NCBI GenBank assembly: GCA_934463425.1
Contig: CAKSJP010000006.1
Coordinates: 1 to 64,000 of the forward strand
DNA from: an uncultured Ruminococcus sp.
Lineage (GTDB): Bacteria; Bacillota; Clostridia; Oscillospirales; Ruminococcaceae
Direction: 5' to 3'
Length of the DNA stretch: 64,000 nt
Shown here: one piece after another, positions 52,144 to 60,943 of the stretch
Layout of the letters: each line of letters opens with the position of its first letter
Position numbering within the stretch: the stretch's first letter is position 1
The notes under the pieces: model-generated
Seen by the model: only the letters and a program-made list of their open reading frames with translations
Database searches by the model: none
What the model was told of the DNA's origin: nothing
Made by a program: the position numbers and the translations under genes

Positions 52144-53730
52144 ATGCGCAGACGAAGTGTGGTTCGGGATACCATTCAAATGACCGTGATACAGTTCTTT
52201 CTGGAATGTCTGGCGCTGCTGTTCAATGCCTGGATGACCCGGCGCGTGGGCGCAGCAACGGTGGGGACACTGGCGCTTGCCGGCTCATTTTTCAATCTGG
52301 CGGCGATGGTTGCCGGCGGAAACGCCATGCTCTGCGCCAGTCGCTTTGTCTCAGAGGAACTGGGAAAACCGGGCGGCTGTCCGCCGCAGATCCTGCGCAG
52401 TGCGGTCAGCTTCTGCATGCTGCTGTCTGTTCCGGTGGCAGGAGGGGTGTTTCTCTTTGCAGAGCCGCTGAGCCGTCAGTTTCTGCAAAATCCGGCGATG
52501 GCGCAAGCCGTGCGGTGCATGGCGCTTTTGCTGCCTCTGGGGAGCATCAGTGCCTGTCTGAAGGGATATTTCAATGCGGTATGCCGGGTGACTGTGACGG
52601 CAGGCTGTGATGTGGCAGAGTTTTTGCTTCGCGCCGGACTGCTGACGGGGCTTTTGGTATGGCACCGTGCCGCAAAACCGGAGCAGGTCTGCACTTATCT
52701 GGTGTGCAGCATGGCGGCAGGGACATTGCTTTCCACAGCGGTGCTGCTGACTTTATATTTTCAGAGACAAGAACCGTGCGGAGGCAAATGCAGCCTTTCT
52801 TTTGGAAAATATGTCCGCCTGGCAGTGCCGGTGGCGTTTGGCGGCTGTCTGACGGCGGCGCTCAGCACGGCAAATGATACGCTGATCCCCATGACTCTGC
52901 GGCAGTTCGGGGACAGCACTAGCCGTGCTTTACAGCAGTTCGGAACCTTTGAGGGCATCGTGATCCCGGTGCTGTTTTTTCCGTCTACCATTCTCTGTGC
53001 GCTGTCGGGCATTCTGATCCCGGAAGTCGCCCGTGCCAATGCTGCCGGAAATCAGGAGCGTGTATGTTGTTTGACAGAGCGTGTGATCGAACTGACGCTG
53101 ATCTTTGCCATTCTCATTAGTGCAGTACTGCTGAAATACGGCGGCGTCATCGGGCACTGTATGGATGGCGGCGCGCTCTCCGGCAGGATGATCCGCATTC
53201 TTGCGCCGGTCGTTCCCTTTATTTACCTGGAGATCGTGTTGGAAGCACTCATCAAGGGAATGGGAAAGCAGAACTTTTCTTCCCTCAATTATCTGGCGGA
53301 ATATGTGATACGGATCTGTGTGGTGCTCATCTGCATTCCTCTGTTTGGATTCTACGGCATTGTGGCATCCTACTATACCAGCAATGTATTCGGGAATTGC
53401 AACCGGCTGCGTATGGCAGTAAAAACGGCAAACCTCCGGTTCCGATTTGGAAAGCTGATCGGAAAGCCGGTGTTTGCCGTTGGAGTTGCTTTTGCGGCGG
53501 CATCTCTGCCGGAGCATTTTTGTCCGGCGCTGCGGGATACGCCGTTGGGAATCGGTGTGTGTCTGGGCATCGCCCTGAGTCTTTACGGGCTGACATTCTG
53601 GCTGCTGCGGGAGCGCAGAGATGTCACTCGTGGTGTATCGATTCATGCTGCTTCAGCAGCGTATGCATCCGGTGATGATGACTGTGCACAGCTACATCTG
53701 CGCCGTGTACATGGGCGTGACTGTGTGTGA
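52144..53730 (+). CDS. SpoVB/MurJ-type polysaccharide or lipid-linked oligosaccharide flippase
   Basis: 528 residues from the ATG after GGGGGAG, with 12 or more membrane helices. 'RDTIQMTVIQFFLECLALLFN' and 'LMTLRQFGDSTS...FGTFEGIVIPVLFFPS' fit the oligosaccharide-flippase (MOP) superfamily, and sporulating Bacillota have several such SpoVB-like genes. Which substrate is moved cannot be told. The last 107 bp overlap the convergent EamA gene, and the C-terminal tail after 'LLRERRDV' is unlike a flippase, so the gene may have been extended by loss of an earlier stop. Confidence 0.82.
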   Translation: MRRRSVVRDTIQMTVIQFFLECLALLFNAWMTRRVGAATVGTLALAGSFFNLAAMVAGGNAMLCASRFVSEELGKPGGCPPQILRSAVSFCMLLSVPVAGGVFLFAEPLSRQFLQNPAMAQAVRCMALLLPLGSISACLKGYFNAVCRVTVTAGCDVAEFLLRAGLLTGLLVWHRAAKPEQVCTYLVCSMAAGTLLSTAVLLTLYFQRQEPCGGKCSLSFGKYVRLAVPVAFGGCLTAALSTANDTLIPMTLRQFGDSTSRALQQFGTFEGIVIPVLFFPSTILCALSGILIPEVARANAAGNQERVCCLTERVIELTLIFAILISAVLLKYGGVIGHCMDGGALSGRMIRILAPVVPFIYLEIVLEALIKGMGKQNFSSLNYLAEYVIRICVVLICIPLFGFYGIVASYYTSNVFGNCNRLRMAVKTANLRFRFGKLIGKPVFAVGVAFAAASLPEHFCPALRDTPLGIGVCLGIALSLYGLTFWLLRERRDVTRGVSIHAASAAYASGDDDCAQLHLRRVHGRDCV

Positions 53731-54670
53731 TGGTGTGGGTATGTGTCACGCCGTCATGGGTGTGGGTGAATGTGTGCGTATGGGCATGGCTGTGCTCTGT
53801 CTGCAAGGTATCCAGTACCACCAGAACCGAGCCGGCAAGCATTACCGCCAGCGCCAGGAAATACTGTATGGTCAGCGCGTCATGCCAGATAATGCAGGAG
53901 AGAGCCGTGCCGATAAAGGGTGCAACGGCATAATAGGCACTGGTTTTGGCTGCGCCGAGGGCGTTTTGCGCACGGACATAGCAGAAGATGCTCAGTCCGT
54001 ATGCTACAAACCCCAGCAGGAGCGCGGCAGCGGCTGCACCCAGTTTCGGCAGCGGTTCACCGATGCACAGGGCAATGAGAAACGAGCCGAGTCCGGAAAA
54101 GATGCCCTTGAGGAAAACGATCTCAAAGGTACTTTTGCCGGAGATATTTCGGGTACAGTTATTTTCCAGTCCCCAGCAGGCAGCCGCCGCCAAAACCAGA
54201 AGAGAGCCTTTCGAAAAGTGCAGACTGGACATATCTTCAAAGGACAGGATGCTACTGGAAAGGGTAATCAGCACAATGGCGCACCAGAGCCGCCGGGAGA
54301 CCTTTTCCCGGAAGAGCAGCAGCGCGATCAGCGTCGTGGCGACGATCTCGAAGTTGCCCAAAAGGGAAGCGTTGGCAGAAGTGGCGCTTTTCAGCCCCAA
54401 CATCAGGAAGATGGGTGCGGCAATATCCAGCAGGATCATGCCGATGGTATAGGGCAGGTCTTGCTTGGTCAGCTTTTTCTCCTGGGCGTGTTTTTTCGGA
54501 TGGCTCAGATAGAGTATGCCGATCCCGATGCCAGCCCCGAAATACAGCAGGGATGCCAGAAAAGTGGGAGAGATTTGCTGCAGCAGCAGCTTGGAGAAAG
54601 GCACATTTATGGCGTAAAATGCGGCCGCCAGAACAGCGGAAAAGATCGCAGCCGTTTTTTTCGTATGCAT
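53624..54670 (-). CDS. EamA/DMT-family transporter with histidine-rich C-terminal tail
   Basis: 348 residues. Ten hydrophobic helices in two EamA halves ('AAFYAINVPFSKLLLQQISPTF' opens the first), ending 'LAGSVLVVLDTLQTE'. The final 58 residues hold 20 histidines (THTHDGVTHTHTITHSHAHV), a pattern seen in nickel, zinc or cobalt handling proteins. The function of the transporter is unknown; the tail suggests metal binding. AGGAGG lies 7 bp before the ATG. Last gene of an operon with the tRNA deacylases. Confidence 0.88.
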   Translation of the reverse strand: MHTKKTAAIFSAVLAAAFYAINVPFSKLLLQQISPTFLASLLYFGAGIGIGILYLSHPKKHAQEKKLTKQDLPYTIGMILLDIAAPIFLMLGLKSATSANASLLGNFEIVATTLIALLLFREKVSRRLWCAIVLITLSSSILSFEDMSSLHFSKGSLLVLAAAACWGLENNCTRNISGKSTFEIVFLKGIFSGLGSFLIALCIGEPLPKLGAAAAALLLGFVAYGLSIFCYVRAQNALGAAKTSAYYAVAPFIGTALSCIIWHDALTIQYFLALAVMLAGSVLVVLDTLQTEHSHAHTHTFTHTHDGVTHTHTITHSHAHVHGADVAVHSHHHRMHTLLKQHESIHHE

Positions 54671-54682
54671 CAGAAAAACCTC

Positions 54683-55018
54683 CTAGCTCCCGAAAATGGT
54701 GAACATTGCATGCGTCTGAAAAACCGACTCTGCCCATTCGTCTACTTCTGCGGCAATGATTTCTTCACTGCCGCCCAGAAAGCATGCACGCTGACGGATG
54801 CACTGCCATTGTGCCCAGTTGACAACAGTGTTTCCGTGGGGCGTATATGTTGGGAGCATATCCAGCAGCACCGTTTCAAAGCCGGACTGTAGCAGGATAT
54901 TTCGATGGAGATAGAGTGCACCGATGCATATGGCGCTTTTTCGGCTGGCTGCCTTTCCGGGGAAAAATATGGTATAATCGGTGCTGCCGGCTGGCAGCTT
55001 GATGCGGCAGTACTTCAT
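54683..55018 (-). CDS. Hypothetical protein, translationally coupled to ybaK
   Basis: 111 residues starting MKYCRIKLPAGSTDYTIFFP. No membrane segment; one Cys-rich short stretch. Its ATG overlaps the ybaK stop (ATGA) and GGAG precedes it, so expression is likely. The family is not recognised. Situated between a Cys-tRNA deacylase and the EamA transporter. Confidence 0.65.
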   Translation of the reverse strand: MKYCRIKLPAGSTDYTIFFPGKAASRKSAICIGALYLHRNILLQSGFETVLLDMLPTYTPHGNTVVNWAQWQCIRQRACFLGGSEEIIAAEVDEWAESVFQTHAMFTIFGS

Positions 55019-55518
55019 TCGGCGTGCTCCGCAATGATGTCTGCCAGCTGAAAGGGCACAACTTGTTTTAAGCTTTCCAGAGAAAGCTCCAGCTGGTGGC
55101 CGATTTTTCCGGCACTGCACAGAATGACAGGAAAATTTTGGGCAGATTCGTGTATGGTGGTACGGAACAGCTTTTTCATGCCGATGGGAGAACATCCTCC
55201 GTGGATGTATCCGGTAAGGGACAGCAGATCTTTGGATTTGCACATGGAAACTGCTTTTTCGCCTACGGCAGTCGCTGCCTTTTTCAGATCCAGTTCTTCT
55301 GCCACCGGGACAAGAAAGACATAGTGTTCGCCGGACTTTGCCACAGTGACCAGGGTCTTGAATACCTGCGCTGGGTTTTGTCCCAACGCGTTTGCCAGTT
55401 CCACGCCGGTATGCTGGCCGGTCGCCTGTTCCCAGCAGCGATGGGTGTAAGGGACCTTTGCCTTATCCAGCATGCGGATGGCATTGGTTTTGATTACTTT
55501 TTCTTTTGCCATAGCCAT
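55015..55518 (-). CDS. ybaK: Cys-tRNA(Pro) deacylase, YbaK/EbsC type
   Basis: 167 residues. Hydrolyses mischarged Cys-tRNA(Pro). 'NAIRMLDKAKVPYTHR', 'QVFKTLVTVAK', 'KKAATAVGEKAVSM' and 'GYIHGGCSPIG' are diagnostic of YbaK. AAAGGAG precedes the ATG; a second Met two codons later is possible. The start overlaps the stop of the neighbouring ProX-like gene. Confidence 0.94.
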   Translation of the reverse strand: MAMAKEKVIKTNAIRMLDKAKVPYTHRCWEQATGQHTGVELANALGQNPAQVFKTLVTVAKSGEHYVFLVPVAEELDLKKAATAVGEKAVSMCKSKDLLSLTGYIHGGCSPIGMKKLFRTTIHESAQNFPVILCSAGKIGHQLELSLESLKQVVPFQLADIIAEHAE

Positions 55519-56060
55519 TATTCTCCTTTGAGTGTTACAAGGGTATAGGGATGATGCAGGGCATTTGTCAGTTTGTCAAAGATATCGCTGGTCTGCATAC
55601 GGAGTGTAGAAGTGTTTATACAGGGATGGCAGCCGAACGTGGATGCTTTCAGCAGATCGCGGTCTACGAGAAGCTGTACACGATTTTCCGTGTCGTGCAT
55701 CAATCCAAAGATGGTGGCAGAGCCGGGTGTCAGTTGCAGCAGCTGTTCCAGTGCTTCTTCTGATGCAAAGGAAAGTCTGGCACAGCCTAGCTGACTGGTG
55801 ATCTCCTTGGTGCGAAACGGCTTATCGCCGGGCATGAGCAGCAGATAGAAATTTGTTTTCTGCCGGTTGCAGAGAAATAGATTTTTGCAGATGGGTGTTT
55901 GCAGTGCTGCAGAAACGCTTTCGCAGGCATCCATCGTAAAGGCAGCCGCATGATCGGCGCGGACAAAGGGAATATTGAGCCGTTCCAATAAATCATATAC
56001 GGCGATCTCCTTTGGCAGTCTGCCGCTTTCGTCTGCGGGTCTGCCGTTTTCAATTGTCAT
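55518..56060 (-). CDS. Prolyl-tRNA editing protein ProX/PrdX
   Basis: 180 residues from the ATG after AGGAGG. Free-standing YbaK-fold editing domain that clears Ala-tRNA(Pro): 'ERLNIPFVRADHAAAFTMDAC', 'CKNLFLCNRQKTNFYLLLMPGD' and 'GSATIFGLMHDTENRVQLLVD' fit ProX. With ybaK next to it, the operon carries both tRNA(Pro) proofreading activities. Confidence 0.92.
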   Translation of the reverse strand: MTIENGRPADESGRLPKEIAVYDLLERLNIPFVRADHAAAFTMDACESVSAALQTPICKNLFLCNRQKTNFYLLLMPGDKPFRTKEITSQLGCARLSFASEEALEQLLQLTPGSATIFGLMHDTENRVQLLVDRDLLKASTFGCHPCINTSTLRMQTSDIFDKLTNALHHPYTLVTLKGE

Positions 56061-56080
56061 TTCGGAATAACCTCCTATCA

Positions 56081-56121
56081 AAAGAGCGCATTGACAATGC
56101 AATATCGTCAATGCGCTCTTT
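56081..56121 (-). terminator. Terminator of xylA
   Basis: AAAGAGCGCATTGAC pairs perfectly with GTCAATGCGCTCTTT (15 bp); on the minus strand it ends in TTTTGA. It separates xylA from the ProX-like gene. Confidence 0.85.
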
Positions 56122-56154
56122 CCATGCTATGCAGATGCGCACAGCCTAAGACTC

Positions 56155-57477
56155 TTACAGAGTGAACATGATCTCGTTCATGATCGCTTCCAGCATTTCC
56201 TGACGGCCGCTGGTCAGAGAAGAAGTAACCTCACCCTTTTCCAGTGCATACTTTTCCAGGTCAGCCATAGTTGCCTTGCCTGCGATGATGTCTGCGCCGA
56301 TGCCGGTCTTCCAGCTTGCATAACGGTCAGCAACAAAGCTGTCCATTCTGCCGTCGGTGATCATCTTGTCTGCAATGCGCAGACCCAGTGCGAAGGTATC
56401 CATACCTGCGATGTAGCTGTGGAAGATGTCCTCCAGCTCAAAGGAGCCGCGTCTTGCCTTTGCGTCGAAGTTCAGACCGCCGTTGGTGAAGCCGCCTGCC
56501 TTCAGAACTTCATACATGCACAGCGCTGCGTCATATACGTTGGTCGGGAACTGGTCGGTATCCCAGCCCAGCAGCGGATCGCCCTGGTTTGCGTCGATAG
56601 AACCGAACATGCCGTTGGTTCTTGCTACGCGCAGCTCGTGCTGGAAGGTGTGCTGTGCCAGTGTTGCATGGTTTGCTTCAATGTTCAGCTTGAAATCCTT
56701 GTCCAGACCGTATTTCTGCAGGAATCCGATAACCGTTGCAGAGTCGAAGTCATACTGGTGCTTGGTGGGTTCCTTCGGCTTCGGCTCAACGTAGAAGTCA
56801 CCGGTAAAGCCGATGCTTCTTGCATAGTCTACTGCCAGATGCATCAGGCGAGCCATGTTGTCCAGCTCCAGACCCATGTCGGTGTTCAGCAGAGTCTCAT
56901 AGCCTTCACGGCCGCCCCAGAATACATAGCCCTGACCGCCCAGCTTTACAGTTGCATCAATGGCGCTCTTGATCTGTGCAGCAGCGTATGCGAATACATC
57001 TGCGCTGGGAGAAGTGCCTGCGCCGTGCATATAACGGGGGTGATCGAAGCACTTTGCAGTACCCCACAGCAGCTTCTTGCCGGTAGCATCCTGCTTTTCC
57101 TTGCACAGGTCAACGATGTCTCTCAGCTTTGCATTAGTCTCGCTCAGACTGCCGTATTCCGGAGACAGGTCTCTGTCATGGAAGCAATAGTAGTCGATGC
57201 TCAGCTTGTCCATGATCTCAAATGCTGCTTCTACCTTCGCCTTTGCGCGGGCAGTGACATCATCACAGCCCCAGGTCTTGTCAGTAGTACCGCAGCCGAA
57301 CATATCGGTGCCGTCGCCGCCCATGGTGTGCCACCAGGACAGGGCAAACTTCAGCTGTTCGCGCATGGTTTTGCCGGCGATCACTTCGTCCGGATTGTAG
57401 AACTTAAACGCCAGGGGATTCTTGGAATCCTTGCCTTCGTATGCAATCTTCGGAATGCTCTTGAAAAATTCGCTCAT
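56155..57477 (-). CDS. xylA: Xylose isomerase
   Basis: 440 residues. Converts D-xylose to D-xylulose. '[12 protein letters not shown]' contains the catalytic His, and '[16 protein letters not shown]' with '[20 protein letters not shown]' supply metal ligands. AGGAGG precedes the ATG. Codon usage is restrained, as in the GH48 gene, suggesting high expression. No xylB, xylR or xylose transporter lies next to it. Confidence 0.97.
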   Translation of the reverse strand: MSEFFKSIPKIAYEGKDSKNPLAFKFYNPDEVIAGKTMREQLKFALSWWHTMGGDGTDMFGCGTTDKTWGCDDVTARAKAKVEAAFEIMDKLSIDYYCFHDRDLSPEYGSLSETNAKLRDIVDLCKEKQDATGKKLLWGTAKCFDHPRYMHGAGTSPSADVFAYAAAQIKSAIDATVKLGGQGYVFWGGREGYETLLNTDMGLELDNMARLMHLAVDYARSIGFTGDFYVEPKPKEPTKHQYDFDSATVIGFLQKYGLDKDFKLNIEANHATLAQHTFQHELRVARTNGMFGSIDANQGDPLLGWDTDQFPTNVYDAALCMYEVLKAGGFTNGGLNFDAKARRGSFELEDIFHSYIAGMDTFALGLRIADKMITDGRMDSFVADRYASWKTGIGADIIAGKATMADLEKYALEKGEVTSSLTSGRQEMLEAIMNEIMFTL

Positions 57478-57511
57478 GGTGATATCCTCCTAAGTGAAAT
57501 CTGGTTTTTGG

Positions 57512-57574
57512 CTGCGGATTTTGCAGATGTGCTTTAAATCCGCAGATATTTATGGAAAGCGTTTGAGACGCTTT
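57512..57574 (-). promoter_or_regulatory. Structured xylA upstream region with a cre-like core
   Basis: A perfect 10-bp inverted repeat CTGCGGATTT/AAATCCGCAG (57512-57545) lies next to a second inverted repeat AAAGCG/CGCTTT (57556-57574), whose first arm is followed by TTT, making GAAAGCGTTT, the core of a catabolite responsive element. These may control xylA by CcpA or a dedicated regulator. I found no clear sigma-A promoter here. Confidence 0.4.
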
Positions 57575-57610
57575 GCATTTCTGATTTTGCTGCCTGGCAT
57601 TGCAGGAAAA

Positions 57611-58558
57611 TTAATTGAAGAGAGACAGTTCGCGGTTGTCCTTTGCGAAATAGTCCTCCAGAACCGCAGTGTAGGAGCGGAAACAGATCTTGTCCGCAAA
57701 GGTCAGTACATCGTTTTCTGCCGGAACACCCAGTTGCTCCAACTGAGCATCGGTCAGATCTTTCAGATACACATCCTCGGTGTCTGCCGGAATGCCGATG
57801 GTGGTTTTTTGTGTTTTGCTGAGATCCAGTGTCAGATCACCGGAGATCTCCAGCAGCTGTGCGGTGATATCAGCCCGTGAAACAGTAGACCACTGGGCAG
57901 AGCCGATCTCTCCCGGGATGGGGCGCTCTTCATAAACTGTCCGGTCATAGCCAGTGGAGACGAAGGTCAGAAACGGGAGATGAATGTCCCGGTCATTGGG
58001 TTCAATGTGTACTGCCACATTGCCGCCGGAACTGTCCTCTGTCTGAATGATCTCATAGCGGTATGCGCCGGAGGGTGAAGTGCCGTTTTCTAATAATGTC
58101 TGCTGGGTGCTCGGGGTGAAAAAGGACATCAGCATAAAGAATGCCAGTGATCCTAAAATGTATAATAAAAGGTATATGACACCGAAAACAGTCTTGACCG
58201 TTTCGCCTGCGCCCGAGAGAAAAAAGATAATGAGAGAGGTGACTGCAATGGGCAGGATCAGTTCCCACTGTCCGAAGCAGAGCAGGATCTGCGGCAGGAT
58301 CGCAGGAAGCAGAAAAATGCTGGTGAGACGCGTCAAAATCTGAAAGCGGCTGTACAGCATGGCACTTAATGCAATAAGAGAAACGGTACAGAGCATCAGG
58401 CAGAACAGCACCTTGTTGGTGATAGAGAGCTCATAAAAAATCGCCAGATAGGAGAACCAGCACATCAATGTCAGATAGCCTGCGCCGATCAGTGACAAAA
58501 AGCGACGTCCCCATAGATTTGTGGATGCGGACTCAGCTGTAGATGTATTCATAATCAT
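57611..58558 (-). CDS. Membrane protein of unknown function
   Basis: 315 residues. Four to five hydrophobic helices in the first 145 residues (about 20-40, 45-70, 80-95, 100-115 and 125-145), then a large outside domain with 'GAYRYEIIQTEDSSGGNVAVHIEPND'. No enzymatic motif seen. The start may also be two codons later (MNTST). The distance to xylA is 133 bp in the same direction. Confidence 0.75.
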   Translation of the reverse strand: MIMNTSTAESASTNLWGRRFLSLIGAGYLTLMCWFSYLAIFYELSITNKVLFCLMLCTVSLIALSAMLYSRFQILTRLTSIFLLPAILPQILLCFGQWELILPIAVTSLIIFFLSGAGETVKTVFGVIYLLLYILGSLAFFMLMSFFTPSTQQTLLENGTSPSGAYRYEIIQTEDSSGGNVAVHIEPNDRDIHLPFLTFVSTGYDRTVYEERPIPGEIGSAQWSTVSRADITAQLLEISGDLTLDLSKTQKTTIGIPADTEDVYLKDLTDAQLEQLGVPAENDVLTFADKICFRSYTAVLEDYFAKDNRELSLFN

Positions 58559-58706
58559 ATCATGTCGCCTGCTCAGAAAAGAACAGGCGTTTTCCTTTCT
58601 TTGCCCGGAAGCTGCAGGTCAAAAAAACACAGCTTTCTGTTCGGCGGATATCACTGCACGAGCCGACAAAGAAACTGATCTTTGTTTTGTCGTGCTTCGC
58701 AATCCT

Positions 58707-58735
58707 ATTATAGCATTTTTTTTGTGTTTTGGCAA
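58707..58735 (-). promoter_or_regulatory. Promoter of the unknown membrane protein
   Basis: On the minus strand, TTGCCA (58735-58730), 17 bp, TATAAT (58712-58707). The leader is about 145 nt and ends with a hairpin (GCCTGTTC/GAGCAGGC, near 58562-58590) that would overlap the start region. Confidence 0.7.
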
Positions 58736-58801
58736 GTATGATCGCAAAAAAAATTACAACAATCGTATATAATTCTACCGCTTTTCGCGATAATTTGCAA
58801 A

Positions 58802-59173
58802 ATCAGCAAGCAAATTGCGTGCAAAGCTGACGGACGGTCTTTGTGTGGTGCTGCTCCTAGCGGACAGGGACAGTACTGGGTGATTCTTCGGTTTTACAGT
58901 TTATTTATAAAAAAATATGGAAAATCTCTTGTAAATTTGGTGCAGCTGTGATATACTGAACCACATCTGTGTGTATTCTGCGCCATTGCTGTTATATTCA
59001 CTGCAGCGTTTTATGGCAACACTGCACAAAATGCGCAGCCGGATTTTTCGGCAGATTGTTCCGAAATTCCACAGGCATACGCCATGTCTGGCAAGGGGCT
59101 TCTGGGATATATGACGGAAGATCAGCAGGCAGATCGCGCGCAAAGCCATCAGATGGTCTTTGTGCGGTATTGC
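58802..59173 (+). repeat. Two copies of a 53-nt motif (58802-58854 and 59121-59173) around the symporter promoter
   Basis: The two copies are 41 of 53 identical without gaps, and 11 of the 12 differences are transitions. Each contains CAAAG...CTTTG that can form a hairpin. One copy lies upstream of the symporter promoter and one in its leader, just before the ribosome site. Translated, the copies do not share a protein pattern (the first has a stop), so a nucleic-acid signal is more likely. The remaining 58559-59200 sequence holds no gene. Confidence 0.6.
58929..58957 (+). promoter_or_regulatory. Promoter of the sodium/solute symporter
   Basis: TTGTAA (58929-58934), 17 bp, TATACT (58952-58957), with TGA giving an extended -10. 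The leader is about 240 nt. Confidence 0.65.
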
Positions 59174-59200
59174 CTTATATATTTGAAAGGAGATATGATC

Positions 59201-60745
59201 GTGACAAAATCTGTTGCATGTATTCTGATCGCCATTTTAGTCTATATGGCGATGATGGTCGTCATCGGTATTGTGTATTCCAAAAAGAACAGCAATGTCG
59301 GTGACTTTTATCTGGGAGGCCGGCGCCTTGGCCCTATTGTTTCTGCCATGAGCGCCGAAGCATCCGATATGAGCAGCTATTTGCTGATGGGACTGCCGGG
59401 TCTGGCGTACCTGAGCGGCTGTGCAGAAGTCGGCTGGACGGCCATCGGACTTGCCATTGGTACTTATTTGAACTGGCTGCTAGTGGCAAAGCGGCTTCGG
59501 GTGTACTCCCAGAGATGCGGAAACGCCATCACCATTCCGGACTTTTTCTCCAATCGGTATCGGGATAACAAGCATGTGCTGATGGGGATCGCCGCTGTAA
59601 TCATTCTGGTATTCTTTGTGCCGTACACCGCTTCTGGCTTCTCTGCCTGCGGTAAGCTCTTCAATCAGCTGTTCGGCTGGGACTATCACATGGCAATGAT
59701 TATCAGTGCCATTATCATTATTGCATATACCTGTATGGGCGGATTTCTGGCGGCAAGCTTTACTGACCTGATCCAGAGCATCGTTATGACCTCGGCACTG
59801 GTGGTTCTGGTGGTCTACGGCATTCACACTGCCGGCGGACTGGATAACGTAATGGAAAATGCAAAGGGCATCGAGAACTATCTCAGCTTTACCAGTACCA
59901 GAACTGCAGACGGCGAGCTGGTCTCTTACGGCGGTCTGAGCATTATTTCCACTCTGGCGTGGGGTCTGGGCTATTTCGGCATGCCGCATATTCTCCTGCG
60001 CTTTATGGCAATCGATGACAAGAACAAGATCAAGATCTCCCGCCGTATCGCATCCATCTGGGTGGTGATCGCCATGGGTATTGCTATCCTGATCGGCATC
60101 ATCGGCAATGCGCTGACCGCAAACGGCACCGTTGCACCGCTGGAAACAGCATCTGCATCGGAGACCATTGTCCTGGAAATGGCAACTGTACTCAGCAAGC
60201 ACAGCGTAGGTGCGGCGCTCATTGCCGGATTGATCTTCGCCGGCATCCTTGCCTGCACCATGTCTACTTCGGACTCTCAGCTGCTGGCGGCATCGTCCAG
60301 TATGTCGGAGAACCTGCTGAAGGGCGTGTTCCATGTCAAGCTGTCGGAAAAGCAGTCCATGCTGGCGGCGCGTCTGGTTCTGCTGATTATTGCCGTGCTG
60401 GGTGTCATTCTGGCGTGGGATCAGAACAGCTCGGTATTCCGGGTGGTATCTTTCGCATGGGCAGGCTTCGGCGCAACCTTCGGTCCGGTGATGCTGACGG
60501 CGCTGTTCTGGAAGCGCTCCAACAAGTACGGCGCTCTGGCTGGCATGCTCACCGGCGGTATCATGATCTTCGTGTGGAAGTTCGCTATCAGCAAGCTGGG
60601 CGGCGTATTTGCCATCTATGAGCTGCTGCCGGCGTTCCTGTGTGCGCTGATCGCCATTGTGGTGGTCTCTCTGCTGACCAAGGCGCCGGAACAGGAGATC
60701 GTGGACGAATTCGAGGCGGTCTCTGCGGAGATGAAACAGAAGTAA
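59201..60745 (+). CDS. Sodium/solute symporter, PutP-like (SSS family)
   Basis: 514 residues. A GTG start is favoured because AAAGGAG lies 8 bp before it; an ATG two codons upstream is too close. About 13 helices. 'DFYLGGRRLGPIVSAMSAEASDMSSYLLMGLPG' and 'WTAIGLAIGTYLNWLLVAKRLR' match PutP, which takes up proline with sodium. Other SSS members carry different solutes, so the substrate is not proven. Confidence 0.88.
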   Translation: MTKSVACILIAILVYMAMMVVIGIVYSKKNSNVGDFYLGGRRLGPIVSAMSAEASDMSSYLLMGLPGLAYLSGCAEVGWTAIGLAIGTYLNWLLVAKRLRVYSQRCGNAITIPDFFSNRYRDNKHVLMGIAAVIILVFFVPYTASGFSACGKLFNQLFGWDYHMAMIISAIIIIAYTCMGGFLAASFTDLIQSIVMTSALVVLVVYGIHTAGGLDNVMENAKGIENYLSFTSTRTADGELVSYGGLSIISTLAWGLGYFGMPHILLRFMAIDDKNKIKISRRIASIWVVIAMGIAILIGIIGNALTANGTVAPLETASASETIVLEMATVLSKHSVGAALIAGLIFAGILACTMSTSDSQLLAASSSMSENLLKGVFHVKLSEKQSMLAARLVLLIIAVLGVILAWDQNSSVFRVVSFAWAGFGATFGPVMLTALFWKRSNKYGALAGMLTGGIMIFVWKFAISKLGGVFAIYELLPAFLCALIAIVVVSLLTKAPEQEIVDEFEAVSAEMKQK

Positions 60746-60780
60746 AACAGCTGCCTTTTCGGCAAGTCAATATGGAAAAT

Positions 60781-60818
60781 GAACCGGTTTTTGCGTGTGC
60801 GGAGACCGGTTCTTTTGT
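60781..60818 (+). terminator. Terminator of the symporter gene
   Basis: GAACCGGT and ACCGGTTC form an 8-bp stem with a 16-nt loop, followed by TTTTGTTG. Confidence 0.8.
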
Positions 60819-60867
60819 TGCGGAAATGAGGATAAAATGTTGAAATTTACAGAATGTCAGAAATTTA

Positions 60868-60896
60868 TTCGTTTTTTTTTTTTTTTGAGTTATAAT
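60868..60896 (+). promoter_or_regulatory. Promoter of the third LRR-dockerin gene with a T15 tract in the spacer
   Basis: TATAAT (60891-60896) is preceded at 17 bp by TTCGTT, a weak -35. Fifteen consecutive T (60872-60886) fill most of the spacer. A change in T number would alter the -35/-10 spacing. Confidence 0.55.
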
Positions 60897-60943
60897 TTGA
60901 ATTGAAATTGTAAATTTCAATCTATTTGAGGAGGATGTTGTAA

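Noticed and set aside
56419..57537. A 372-codon open frame opposite xylA
   Set aside because: Antisense shadow; the minus-strand product is a clear xylose isomerase.
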